DNA of 64,000 bases from Bog-793 sp963761425 (GCA_963761425.1 CAVXGQ010000002.1:62001-126000), one strand, 5' to 3'. Positions 9,249 through 18,058 are shown, numbered from the stretch's first letter. Made by a program: numbers and translations. The notes: generated by a model not told the origin, from the sequence alone.

Positions 9249-10778
9249 ATGAGCCGCACCGACGACGCCCCGCCGGTCGTGCGGGCCCGGCGCAAGGTGG
9301 CCCTCCGGGCGTTCGCGCGCGCCGGCGTCACCGACGGCGCGGCACGCAGCTCGGGCCGGCGCACCAAGATCATCGCGACCATCGGCCCCGCCTCGGACGC
9401 CGCCGAGACCCTGGTCCGCTTGGCCCAGACGGGGATGGACGTCGCCCGGATCCCGCTCGCCCACTCCTCGATGTCCGAGGCGATCGAACGCATCCGGCGG
9501 ATTCGGGCCGTCACCCCGCAGGTCGCGGTGCTCGCTGACCTGCCTGGCCCGAAGATCCGTTGCACCCGCTTCACCGACGGCGGCGTCACCATCACCGCTG
9601 GTTCCGAGATCGTGCTCTCCCCGGGTTCGGCGGCGCCTTCGAGCACGGCGGCCCACATCGGGCTCGCACTCGATCAGGCGGTCGCCGATCTCGAAGAGGA
9701 TGACCGGGTCGCGATCGGCGACGGCGGGGTCTCCCTCGTCGTCGTCGGGCGTCGCGGCGACGACGCCATCTGCGCGGTGGTGAGCGGAGGCCGGGTGCAG
9801 GGTCAACCCGGGGTGACTATCCCGTCGAGCCGGATCTCCCTCACCACGCCGACGCCGGAGGACATCGACAGGATCCACGAACTGGTCGCCGAGGGCGTCG
9901 ACCATATCGCGGTCTCCTTCGTGCGCAATCCCGGTGACATGGAGACCGCCCGGGCCGCGCTCGGCGGCGACAAGACCATGCTGGTCGCCAAGATCGAGAC
10001 GCCCGACGGCATCGCCCACCTCGAAGAGATCCTGCGGGCGAGCGACGCGGTCATGGTCGCCCGCGGGGACCTCGGCGTGCGGGTGCCACTCGAAGACGTG
10101 CCACACCTCCAGAAGGAGATCATCCGGACCGGGGTTCGTCTCGGCATGCCGGTCATCACCGCGACCCAGATGCTGGAGTCGATGATCAACCTGCCGGTTC
10201 CGACCCGGGCCGAGGTGACCGACGTCGCCAACGCGGTCCTCGACGGCACCAGCGCCGTCATGCTCTCCGCCGAGACCGCCATCGGGCGGGACCCGGTGCG
10301 GGTCTGCGAGACGATGGCGCGCATCGTGCTGCGCGCCGAAGAGGACTTTGACTACTTCGGCTGGGGATCGCACCTCGATCCCCAGGAGGTCGCCGGTGAC
10401 GCCACGGCGCCGGCGCACGTGACCGCGGCGATCACGGCGGCGGGCTGGCGGGCGGCGCTGGAGATGGATGCCGTCGCCATCGTCGCCTGCACGAGATCCG
10501 GCGCGACGGCGCGGGCGATCTCGCGCTTCCGGCCGCGCACCCGCATCGTCGCGGCGACCACATCCCAGCGGGTGCAGCGTCAGCTGGCGCTCAGCTGGGG
10601 CGTCGAGACGGTGACCGTCGGCAGCTCGGTCTCGACCGACGACGTCATCAAACAGGCGGTCGACGCCACGGTGGCGACGGGTGCCGCCGGTCCGGGCGAC
10701 GTCGTCGTCGTCCTGGCGGGCTCGCCGCACTCCGAGGTGGTGGTGTCGAACACGCTGGAGGTCATCCGCATCCCCTAG
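9249..10778 (+). CDS. pyk: Pyruvate kinase, atypical potassium site
   Basis: 509 residues from ATG at 9249. A CATGCT hexamer 6 nt upstream could be a -10 box for a leaderless message. Catalytic features are present: Lys248 and Glu250 in VAKIETPDG, Asp274 in ARGDLG, and ATQMLESMI with PTRAEVTDVANAV. The loop that normally reads NVARxNFSHG reads DVARIPLAHSS, so the two potassium ligands (Asn and Ser) are Pro69 and Ala71. The usual GPEIR reads GPKIR with Lys102. Lys at that position is the known mark of potassium-independent pyruvate kinases. The TAG stop lies inside the CTAG target duplicated by the adjacent insertion sequence. Confidence 0.85.
   Translation: MSRTDDAPPVVRARRKVALRAFARAGVTDGAARSSGRRTKIIATIGPASDAAETLVRLAQTGMDVARIPLAHSSMSEAIERIRRIRAVTPQVAVLADLPGPKIRCTRFTDGGVTITAGSEIVLSPGSAAPSSTAAHIGLALDQAVADLEEDDRVAIGDGGVSLVVVGRRGDDAICAVVSGGRVQGQPGVTIPSSRISLTTPTPEDIDRIHELVAEGVDHIAVSFVRNPGDMETARAALGGDKTMLVAKIETPDGIAHLEEILRASDAVMVARGDLGVRVPLEDVPHLQKEIIRTGVRLGMPVITATQMLESMINLPVPTRAEVTDVANAVLDGTSAVMLSAETAIGRDPVRVCETMARIVLRAEEDFDYFGWGSHLDPQEVAGDATAPAHVTAAITAAGWRAALEMDAVAIVACTRSGATARAISRFRPRTRIVAATTSQRVQRQLALSWGVETVTVGSSVSTDDVIKQAVDATVATGAAGPGDVVVVLAGSPHSEVVVSNTLEVIRIP
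10775..10778. repeat. Left target-site duplication CTAG of the IS1182-type element
   Basis: CTAG occurs here directly before GACGGTGTTG, the left inverted repeat, and again at 12540-12543 directly after the right repeat. The TAG in this copy is the pyk stop codon; the CTA in the right copy is the stop of the facing ABC ATPase gene. Confidence 0.75.
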
Positions 10779-12539
10779 GACGGTGTTGATTAATCCGCCC
10801 GATTGAGGGTGCTCGCGATTTGCCCGTGCACCCACAAGACTGGGCACATGCAGGGAAAATCGAATCCCAGCCGTCAGATGCTCGACGCGGCGGCGTTCTG
10901 CCGCGGCCTCGTCGAAGAGGGCACGATCTATGCCTTCCTCGCCGACCACCGCGGCGAGCTCTTCCAGGATGGGGACTTCGCCGACCTCTTCCCGTCGGGC
11001 CGCGGGCGGCCCTCGATCCCGGTCGACGTCATCTGTTCGGTGATGGTTCTCCAGGCCCTGGAGGGGCTCTCTGACCGCGACGCGATCCGGGCGCTAAGGA
11101 CGCGGATCGACTGGAAGGTCGCCTGCGGCCTGGCGCTCGACGATCCGGGCTTCGACTTCACGAACCTCACCTATTGGCGCGCCCGGCTCCGCAACTCGGC
11201 TCGTCCCGAACGGATCCTCGATGCCGTCCGCCGGGTCGTTGCCGAGACCGGCGTGCTCGCGAGAAAGCACCGCCGGGCGCTCGACTCGACGATCCTCGAC
11301 GACTCGGTCGCCACCCAAGACACCGTCACCCAGATCATCTCGGCGATCCGCCGGGTGCGGGCTGAGATCCCCCGGCTCGAGGCGCTCGAGCTCGGCCAGG
11401 ACTACTCGACGGCGAGAAAGCCCGTCATCGACTGGTCGGATGCCGAGGTGCGCGACGGGCTCGTTTCGGTGCTCGTTAAGGATGCGACGACGCTCATCGA
11501 CGCCGTCGGCGACGAAGCACTCGACCAAGACCAAGCCGATGCCTTGGGCCTGCTCGCCCTCGTCTCTGCCCAAGACGTCGAGCCCGGAGAGAAAGAAGGG
11601 ACCTGGCGCATCGCCCGTCGGGTGGCTAAGGACCGCCTCATCTCGGTCGTCGACCAAGAGGCCCGTCACGGCCACAAATCGGTCTCGGTGAGGAAAGACG
11701 GGTTCAAGGCGCACCTGTGTGTCGAACCGGACACCGGCCTTGTCACGAGGGCCGCGATCACGCCGGCGAACGCCCCGGACGGGCCGATCGGTGTCGCGCT
11801 CATAAAGGACGAGCCCCCCGGACTCGAGGTGCTCGCCGACTCCGCTTATGGATCGGGCACGACGAGGAGAGAACTGAAGCGGCGGCGCCACCGTCTCGTC
11901 ATCAAGCCGATCCCGTCGCACCCGGCCGTCAAAAGCGGGTTGCAGCGAGACGAGTTCTGTGTCGACCACGAAGCGCGCACCGTCACCTGCCCGGCCGGTC
12001 ACACCGCCCGGTTCTCCCCGACCGGGGTGGCGAAGTTCGTCCCGCACTGTGGGCCCTGCCCGTTGCGTTCCCGCTGCACGAAGGCGCCAGCGCGCTCGTT
12101 CACGATCGGGCCGAACGACGCCGAGCTCGTCGCCGCCCGGGCCGCCTGGCGTGACCCGGAGGTGAAGGCGACCTATCGAAGACACCGCCCGATGGCCGAG
12201 CGCTCGATCTCCTGGCTCGTCGCGAAGGGAAACCGCCGCCTTCGCTATCGGGGGATCGAGCGCAACAACTCCTGGCTCCAGATCCGCGTTCGCGGCCCTC
12301 GATCTCCGCCGTCTCTTGGCGCTCGGGCTCGCCTTCGAGGATGGCTGGGTGCTCGACACCACGTAGTGGGTCCTCGGGAGCGTCCCAAGGAGGGAACGAC
12401 ACCTGTGGTCGAAAGACCTACCAGCGCGGCCGGTTCACACCCTCTACCCCGGCTCTTCGGTGCGGGCTTACCCCCGAGGACCCAAGAGCAACGCTACGCC
12501 GGTCTTGGGTGGCGGGAGAGGCCTTTGTCCAACACCGCC
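10779..12539 (+). mobile_element. IS1182-family insertion sequence, 1761 bp
   Basis: The left end GACGGTGTTG and the complement of the right end GGCGGTGTTG match at nine of ten bases, followed by weaker similarity. Both ends are flanked by CTAG. The element holds one transposase gene and a 173-bp tail. The tail contains a perfect 12-bp inverted repeat (TGGGTCCTCGGG at 12367-12378 and its complement at 12473-12484) directly after the transposase stop; this could be a long-range terminator stem. Family assignment rests on the transposase; the ends were found by eye. Confidence 0.75.
10848..12366 (+). pseudogene. IS1182-family transposase, frameshifted near the C-terminus
   Basis: From ATG at 10848 the frame encodes a typical IS1182 transposase. 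It has an N-terminal PSIPVDVICSVMVLQ region, the DDE segment with DSTILDDS and ADSAYGSG, and a cysteine cluster CPAGHTA...CGPCPLRSRC. It ends at RGIERNNSWLQIR. The conserved ending (AALDLRRLLALGL...DGW, stop TAG 12364-12366) continues one frame later, so one extra base, or two missing, lies near 12288. In the unshifted frame the ORF runs on meaninglessly to 12653 into the neighbouring gene. Either the element is dead or this is a sequencing error. Confidence 0.82.
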
Positions 12540-13367
12540 CTAGTCGGGCCCCTCGAGGCGCCGGTCAACGGGGGGTTCGCCGTTCCGTTTCGGCCGGGGG
12601 CGGCGACGCGGGAGGACCGCGATCCCTTCGGGGCCGTCCTCGATGACCCGTAGTTCGGCACCGTAGTGACGGGCGAGGGTCTCCTCGGTGAGGACCTGGC
12701 GGGCGGTGCCCTCGGCGATGACCCGCCCGGCGGCGAGGAGCGCCAGGCGGTCCGCGAACTGACCGGCCAAGGTGAGGTCGTGCATCGCGCTCACCACGCT
12801 GAGCCGGCGCTCCTCCCGCAGGGCGTCGACCAGTTCCAGCACGTGCTGACCGTGGCCGAGATCGAGTGCGGCGGTCGGCTCGTCGAGCAGGAGCAGCGGC
12901 GCTTGTTGGGCGAGGGCGCGTCCCAGCACCGCGCGCTGCGCCTCGCCACCCGAGAGCGAGCCGAGCCCCCGGTCGGCGAAGGACGAGAGGTCGAGCCGTG
13001 TCAGGACCTCGGCGGCGACGGCGCGATCGTGGCGGCTCTCGGTGCCGAAGAAGGCGATGTGCGGGGTCCGGCCGAGCAGCACGTAGTCGCCGACGGTCAT
13101 TGCCGCCGGCAGCACCGGACGCTGGGGGACGTAGGCGACGAGCCGGGCGAGATGGCGCTTTCTCGTGGCGGCGACGGCCTCGCCGTCGAAGCGGACCTCG
13201 CCGCCGAATTCGACCAGCCCGCAAAGCGCCCGCAGCAGCGTCGTCTTGCCAGCCCCGTTCGGTCCGATGAGACAGAGCCAGTCGCCCGACCCCAGCGCGA
13301 AGGAAACCCCCGACACGATTTCGCATCCGTCATAGGCGACGTGGAGGTCGGCCACGGTGACCCTCAC
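12540..13367 (-). CDS. btuD: ABC transporter ATPase of a corrinoid (BtuCDF-type) importer
   Basis: 275 residues from GTG at 13367, overlapping the permease stop by four bases. Walker A GPNGAGKTT is near residue 36, the Q-loop follows in VPQRP, the signature LSGGEAQR is near 138, and Walker B LLLLDEPTAAL is near 158, with an H-loop in AMHDLT. This is the FecE/BtuD/HmuV subgroup. The cobalamin riboswitch upstream of the operon points to a corrinoid as substrate rather than an iron chelate. The stop codon is part of the CTAG duplicated by the IS next to it, so the protein is intact. Confidence 0.85.
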   Translation of the reverse strand: MRVTVADLHVAYDGCEIVSGVSFALGSGDWLCLIGPNGAGKTTLLRALCGLVEFGGEVRFDGEAVAATRKRHLARLVAYVPQRPVLPAAMTVGDYVLLGRTPHIAFFGTESRHDRAVAAEVLTRLDLSSFADRGLGSLSGGEAQRAVLGRALAQQAPLLLLDEPTAALDLGHGQHVLELVDALREERRLSVVSAMHDLTLAGQFADRLALLAAGRVIAEGTARQVLTEETLARHYGAELRVIEDGPEGIAVLPRRRPRPKRNGEPPVDRRLEGPD

Positions 13368-14458
13368 GGCGCTCGCCTCGACTGACGAAGGACGAGGAGG
13401 AAGAAGGGCGCGCCGACGAAGGCGGTGACCACGCCGAGCGGCACCTCGGCCGGCGAGAGCACGGTGCGGGCGACGAGGTCGGCGAGGATGAGGAAGCCGG
13501 CGCCGACGAGGATCGACAGCGGCAGGATCCGCCGGTAGCTCGGGCCGACGACGAGGCGGATGGTGTGCGGCACGATGATCCCGACGAAGCCGACGAGCCC
13601 GCTCACCGCCACCACCGCCGCGGTGGCGAGCGTGGAGGCCGCCACGACGAGCAGCCGCACCCTACTGGTGCTCACCCCGAGACTGTCGGCCTCCTCGTCG
13701 CCGACCGCCATCACGTCGAGGAGACGAACGCGAGGCGAGGAGCACCGCGCCGCAGATGGCTACGTAGGGCGCGACCAGCGCCACCTCCTGCCAGTCGGCG
13801 GTGGACAGCCCGCCGAGGATCCAGGAGTAGACCTGCATGAGGGTCGGCGTGTTGCGCTGCTGGGTGTAGGTCTGGATGGCGGTAAAGAACGAGCCAACCG
13901 CGACGCCGGCCAGGATCAGGCTGGTCGTGGTGCGCTGGCGCTGGCCCGAACGGCCGAGGACGTAGGTGAGGGCGACGGCGACGAGCGCCCCCACGAAGGC
14001 CGCCAGCGGCACCGGGTCGATCACCCACCCCGTCGGGTTGGCCACCAGGGCGACGGCGAGCGTTGCCCCGAGTCCGGCCCCCGCCGCCACCCCCAGCAGG
14101 TAGGGATCGGCGAGCGGGTTCTGGAACACCCCTTGGTAGGAGGCGCCGGCCATCGCCAGGGTGGCGCCGACGATGGCCGCCAGCACGACGCGGGGGCGCG
14201 GATCTCCCAGACGATCCCGGCGTCCAGAGCCGAGGCGTGGCTGTGGAAGCCCAGCGGGAGCTTCGCGGCGAGCACGCCGAGGACGGTGCCGGGTGACAGG
14301 TCGGCCGGTCCGACGAGCACGGCGAGCAAGGCCGCGCCGACGAGGAACAGACAGGCGCCGGCAAAGAACCACCGGCCGAGCCGGGCCCGGTCGAGTCCGG
14401 CCCTCGCCGGCGCGCCGCGGTGGCGGCTCAGCCGCGGCGGTGCCGCTTGAACCGCCAC
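13364..14458 (-). pseudogene. btuC: BtuC-type permease, two frame changes
   Basis: Three pieces of one FecCD/BtuC permease lie head to tail. Frame 1 runs from GTG 14458 and covers the first membrane segment to GIVWEIRAP. Another frame covers RVVLAAIVGATLAMAGASYQ through YSWILGGLSTADWQ to AVLLAS. The first frame then resumes at RLLDVMAVGDEEADSLGV and ends VLRQSRRAP at 13364. The first change, near 14190, fits one missing base in a G run. The second, near 13725, fits one extra base (or two missing). The joined product would be about 350 residues with ten membrane helices. As written, the importer lacks a functional permease. Confidence 0.8.
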
Positions 14459-15447
14459 AGCGCGGCCTCGATGTCCCGGGCCAGCAGGACGACGCGGGGG
14501 CCCCAGCGCGACGCGATGTCGTCATTGAGCGGAACCACCCCGCCGTCGCGCACGGCCGCCAGGGCCTGCCAGCCCGGGCGGGCGGCGACGGTACCCGCCG
14601 ACTGGTGGCAACAGAGGGTGTCGGCGAGGAAGACGATCTCCGGATCGGCCTTGACGATGTACTCGTCGGAAAGCTGCGGGTAGCCGCTCGAGGCGCCCTT
14701 AGCGCGATCGGCGATGTTGCGCAGCCCGAACATCGCCAGGAGCTGGCCGACGTAGGTTGCCGACGTCACTGAGTAGAAGTCGGGTTCGAGCTCGAAGTAG
14801 TAGGTCGGCGGCGACGAGAAACGGGGTGCTCCGGCGACCGCGGCGGCGATCTCGGCGCGCATTCGCCGCACCAGCGCGGCTGCCGCTCGGTCGTGGCCGG
14901 TCACTTTGCCGAGGGCCGAGATCTGCGCGTAGGTCCCGTCCAGGTCGGTGGCGGCCGGTTCGAGGAGCACGCGGACCCCGAGGGCTCGCAGCGACTTCGC
15001 CAGTCCCTCGGGGTTGTAGGACACCACGACGAGGTCGGGGTTGTAGCGGGCGATGGCCTCGACGTTGGGATCGAGGCCCGACAGGGTGGTGCGCGGCGCG
15101 GTCACCGGGTAGTCGGAGTCGTCGTCGACCGCCACCACCTGAGGTCCAGCACCGATCGCGAAGAGCATCTCGGTCGCGGTCGGCGAGAGCGAGACGATCC
15201 GGTGCGGTGGCCGGGTCTTGGTGGCGAGGCCGGAGAGCACGGCCGCCGACCGCGCCGGGATGGTCGGTTGGCGGCTGGCGAAACCGGCCCGGGCGGCGCC
15301 AGCCGGGGCGCCGGTACCGGCGAGCGCGGACGCCAGCATCAAGCCCGCGGCGAGGGCGACGAGGTGGCGACGGGAGGGGCCGGTCCACCCCGGGCCCGGC
15401 CGGGGCCGTGGCTGGCGGCGTTCAGCCAATGGGTCGTGCTGTTCCAT
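14428..15447 (-). CDS. btuF: Periplasmic/lipid-side corrinoid-binding protein (BtuF-like)
   Basis: 339 residues from ATG at 15447. The N-terminus has a twin-arginine-like SRRHLVALAAGLMLASALAG signal. The mature domain has the BtuF/FecB fold marks: RIVSLSPTATEMLFAIGAG near residue 82, LDPNVEAIARYNPDLVVV, and a C-terminal VVPLNDDIASRWGPR. No lipobox cysteine is obvious, so export may be through Tat. It is the first gene after the cobalamin riboswitch and its end overlaps the permease start. The cysteine pair in ADTLCCHQSAG is seen in many actinobacterial homologues, as far as I recall. Confidence 0.82.
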   Translation of the reverse strand: MEQHDPLAERRQPRPRPGPGWTGPSRRHLVALAAGLMLASALAGTGAPAGAARAGFASRQPTIPARSAAVLSGLATKTRPPHRIVSLSPTATEMLFAIGAGPQVVAVDDDSDYPVTAPRTTLSGLDPNVEAIARYNPDLVVVSYNPEGLAKSLRALGVRVLLEPAATDLDGTYAQISALGKVTGHDRAAAALVRRMRAEIAAAVAGAPRFSSPPTYYFELEPDFYSVTSATYVGQLLAMFGLRNIADRAKGASSGYPQLSDEYIVKADPEIVFLADTLCCHQSAGTVAARPGWQALAAVRDGGVVPLNDDIASRWGPRVVLLARDIEAALWRFKRHRRG

Positions 15448-15585
15448 GTCCCGCTCCTCCTGGCCGGACGCGCGGCCGATCGGTCGGCCTCACCGACCTG
15501 GAGCGGGACCACCTCCGGAGGGCTCCGAAGGCGCTGCACCGTGCAGCCGCTGACCCTGACGCGAGGCTCGACATCTCCTGGCCCG

Positions 15586-15762
15586 GGGCAGGTCTCCTGA
15601 CTTCCGGATCAACGCTCCCCCCGTGCCTTCCCAGGACCGGCGTCCCAGTGGCGTCGCTCGGGTTCGCTCCCCGGTCACAGTGGCGCGACCGTGCCGGCTT
15701 CCCACCGGCTTCCCTTTTCAGCCCCCGGCGCAACGTCGCCGGTGGCCACCTCGGGTGCTACT
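15586..15762 (-). promoter_or_regulatory. Cobalamin (AdoCbl) riboswitch upstream of btuF
   Basis: On the plus strand the block reads as the complement of a B12 riboswitch: GGCAGGTCTCCTGACTTCC, then GCCTTCCCAG, CCAGTGGC, GGTCACAGTGGCGCGACCG and GTGCCGGCTTCCCACCGGC. It is thus a minus-strand leader containing the GCCACTG B12-box. It lies between ftr1 and btuF, 139 nt before the btuF start. The expected action is repression of btuFCD when cobalamin is plentiful. Boundaries are approximate. Confidence 0.87.
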
Positions 15763-15816
15763 GAATTCGTGCAGCGGCGACATTCTGCACGGCACCCGCC
15801 TCCGGTGCAACCGATC

Positions 15817-16695
15817 TCAGGGGGCCTCGCGGGTGGCCCGGACCGCCATGGCACCGCCGGGTACACGGGTTCTGAAGCGCCGGGCGCGGGCGTCGCGTCG
15901 GCTGAGACCGAGGAAGAAGGAGACCGCGGTGCCCGCGTAGAGGAGGTAGGCGACCAGCTGGAGCGCAGTCGGCTGGTCGGCGTAGCCCACCAGCGAGTGG
16001 AAGACGTCGCCGATCGAGGACCCCTCGGAGAGCTGCCGTCTGGTGTCCCACAGGTGCCCCGACAGGAGGTGCACCCAACCGAGTTGCTGGAGGTTCTCGA
16101 CGATGTCGGCGACCAGGCCGGCGGCGAAGACCATGAGCAGCGTGCCGACCACCGTGAAAAAGATCCCCAGGTTGACCCGCCGGCCGAGCCGGTAGAGCGC
16201 GTAGGAGAAACCCAAGGCGCCGGCGAGGCCGGCGGCGGCGCCGAGCAACGTGCCGTGTGTCCCGGTGGCGAACACGATGGCCAGCGTGAAGACCGCGGTT
16301 TCGAGGCCCTCTCGACCCACGGCCTGAAAGGCGAGGAGCCCGAGGCCGTAACGCTCCCGGCGCCCGAGGGCCCGATCGGCGCGAGCCGCGAGGTCACGCG
16401 ACATCGACCACGCGTGCCTGCGCATCCAGAAGGTCATGTAGGTGAGGACGATTACCGCCACCGCGTAGGTCGCCGTCTCGAAGATGGTCTGGACCCGCGA
16501 GCCGCTGTAGGAGTGGACGGTGTAATAGGCGGCGAAGCCGCCGATGGTGGCGAGCCCGGCGGCGAGGCCAACGCCGACGAACACGTCCCGGAAGTGGCGA
16601 CGTTGCCCGGCCCGGTCCAGGTACGAGCACAGGATGGCGACGATGAGGCTCGCCTCGGTGCCTTCGCGCAGGAAGATGATGAATGTCGCGAGCAA
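15817..16695 (-). CDS. FTR1-family iron permease (EfeU-like)
   Basis: 292 residues starting at TTG 16695 behind a GGGGGGAA site, giving the family's usual N-terminus LLATFIIFLREGTEASL. The frame is open upstream to 16749, but that part overlaps the promoter. Both iron-handling glutamate motifs are present: REGTE near residue 10 and REGLE (GREGLETAVF) near residue 132. Seven membrane segments are readable. FTR1 takes up ferric iron; no EfeO or EfeB partner is beside it. The -35-like TTGACT and a palindrome just upstream suggest iron-dependent repression. Confidence 0.82.
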   Translation of the reverse strand: MLATFIIFLREGTEASLIVAILCSYLDRAGQRRHFRDVFVGVGLAAGLATIGGFAAYYTVHSYSGSRVQTIFETATYAVAVIVLTYMTFWMRRHAWSMSRDLAARADRALGRRERYGLGLLAFQAVGREGLETAVFTLAIVFATGTHGTLLGAAAGLAGALGFSYALYRLGRRVNLGIFFTVVGTLLMVFAAGLVADIVENLQQLGWVHLLSGHLWDTRRQLSEGSSIGDVFHSLVGYADQPTALQLVAYLLYAGTAVSFFLGLSRRDARARRFRTRVPGGAMAVRATREAP

Positions 16696-16715
16696 ATTCC
16701 CCCCGGTGCTGCCGA

Positions 16716-16733
16716 TATCAGGTGTACCTGATA
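16716..16733. promoter_or_regulatory. Palindromic operator before ftr1, probably iron-regulated
   Basis: TATCAGGTGTACCTGATA has perfect 8-bp arms around GT. It lies 20 nt upstream of the ftr1 start and within the likely promoter (TTGACT on the minus strand begins at 16749). The AGGT...ACCT core resembles DtxR/IdeR sites but is shorter than the 19-bp consensus, so the regulator is an inference. Confidence 0.6.
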
Positions 16734-16865
16734 AGAAATATCCAGTCAACCTGACTACCGTGCTTTACTGGTCGATGGGATCGGCGGGCACCGTGGGCTG
16801 CACCTATGGTGGGCGGCGCCACGGGTCACGGATCACAGGCGGAAATCAGGTCGAGAAGGAGGAAC

Positions 16866-17348
16866 ATGACCATCGCGGTGGGAGAACGGATCCCCGATGT
16901 CGAACTCCGCAGGATGGAGGGCAGCGGGCCGCAGCCGGTCGGCAGCGTGGAGGTGCTCGGCCGGGGACGGGTCGTCATCTTCGGTCTGCCGGGGGCCTTC
17001 ACGCCGACCTGCACGGACTTCCACCTGCCGGGATTCGTGGTCCGGGCCGAAGAACTGAAAGCCAAAGGTGTCGGTCTCGTGGCTTGCGTCTCGGTGAACG
17101 ACGCCTGGGTGATGGACGCCTGGGGGTCTTACCGCCGGGTGGGGGACAAGGTTTTGATGCTCGCCGACGGCAACGGCGAGTTCACCCGGGCGCTCGGGCT
17201 CGAAGAAGACCTGTCCTCGGTGGGGCTCGGGATGCGCTCACGGCGCTACGCGGCCGTGCTGGAAGACGGCGTCGTCACCTACCTCGGGATCGAATCGGGC
17301 CCCGGGCTCACGGTGAGCAGCGCCGAAGCGGTGCTCAACGCCCTTTAA
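16866..17348 (+). CDS. Peroxiredoxin, Prx5 type
   Basis: 160 residues from ATG at 16866, after a clear GAAGGAGGAAC ribosome site. The Prx5 motif PGAFTPTCTDFHLPGFV is near residue 43, with the peroxidatic cysteine near residue 51, and the later GMRSRRYAAVLEDGVV segment is family-typical. It would reduce hydrogen and alkyl peroxides with thioredoxin, glutaredoxin or mycothiol donors. No glutaredoxin domain is fused. It diverges from the ftr1 iron permease with about 170 nt between, so the operator there could couple iron uptake and peroxide defence. Confidence 0.9.
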   Translation: MTIAVGERIPDVELRRMEGSGPQPVGSVEVLGRGRVVIFGLPGAFTPTCTDFHLPGFVVRAEELKAKGVGLVACVSVNDAWVMDAWGSYRRVGDKVLMLADGNGEFTRALGLEEDLSSVGLGMRSRRYAAVLEDGVVTYLGIESGPGLTVSSAEAVLNAL

Positions 17349-17390
17349 AGGCCCGCGCTAGCGGACGGGTGCCGGGCGGCATCGGGGGCG

Positions 17391-17425
17391 TTGACTTGAT
17401 TGTGAGTGATCACTAACGTTGTGGC
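17391..17425 (+). promoter_or_regulatory. Promoter and operator of the TetR gene, leaderless
   Basis: TTGACT (17391-17396), a 17-nt spacer and TAACGT (17414-17419) form a good promoter. The predicted first transcribed base falls on the GTG start at 17426. The perfect palindrome AGTGATCACT (17405-17414) overlaps the spacer and -10, as expected for TetR autoregulation. Confidence 0.65.
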
Positions 17426-18058
17426 GTGGTCGCCAGCCCTGGTGTTGGAGCACCGGTTGCCAAGGGGAGCCGGTCGCGGATGACCGCCGACCAGAGGCGG
17501 TCGGCGGTACTGGAGGCGGCGCTGAGGATCTTCGCCCGTGACGGGATCAACGGGGCGTCAACCGAGGAGATCGCGAAGGCCGCCGGGATCTCCCAGCCGT
17601 ACCTGTTCCGGCTGTTCGGCACGAAGCGCGAGCTCTTCTTGGAGACCGTCGCCCTGGGGTATGCCGCCCTCATCCGGTCGTTCCGGGAGGCGGCCGAAGG
17701 GCTGGAGGGCGCCGAGGCGCTGGAGGCGATGGGCAGGAGCTATCCCTCCCTGATCGCCAATCGCGACTTCCTCCTCATGCAGCTGCAGAGCTACGCGGCC
17801 TGCGGCGATCCCGAGATCCGCGAGTTCACCTCCGCACAGTTCGCGCAAATCGTCCATTGCGTCGCCAATCTCACGAAGCAGGGCCCGGCGGCGATGCGTG
17901 AATTCTTCGCCACGGGAATGCTCTGCAACCTCATGGCCGCGCTCGATCTCTCCGGTCTAGAGGAGTTGTGGGGCGACCTGGGGGAGAACCCGGGTGCCAA
18001 GGACTTCCACGGCGCGTTCTACGCCCGTCCTGGCTGCGATCCGGTGCAGGCGAGCTAG
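17426..18058 (+). CDS. TetR/AcrR-family transcriptional regulator
   Basis: 210 residues from GTG at 17426; an internal ATG at 17483 is the alternative. The HTH domain is plain: RRSAVLEAALRIFARDGINGAS, then TEEIAKAAGISQPYLFRLFG near residues 48-67. The ligand domain has no distinctive motif. The promoter places the transcript start on the GTG, which supports this start. It may repress itself through the AGTGATCACT palindrome; other targets are unknown. The next gene is pdxS, 126 nt on. Confidence 0.88.
   Translation: MVASPGVGAPVAKGSRSRMTADQRRSAVLEAALRIFARDGINGASTEEIAKAAGISQPYLFRLFGTKRELFLETVALGYAALIRSFREAAEGLEGAEALEAMGRSYPSLIANRDFLLMQLQSYAACGDPEIREFTSAQFAQIVHCVANLTKQGPAAMREFFATGMLCNLMAALDLSGLEELWGDLGENPGAKDFHGAFYARPGCDPVQAS

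Noticed and set aside
9141..10949. Minus-strand open frame of about 600 codons over pyk
   Set aside because: It lies fully antisense to a well-supported pyruvate kinase, has an Arg/Asp/His-rich composition typical of shadow frames in high-GC DNA, and no domain.
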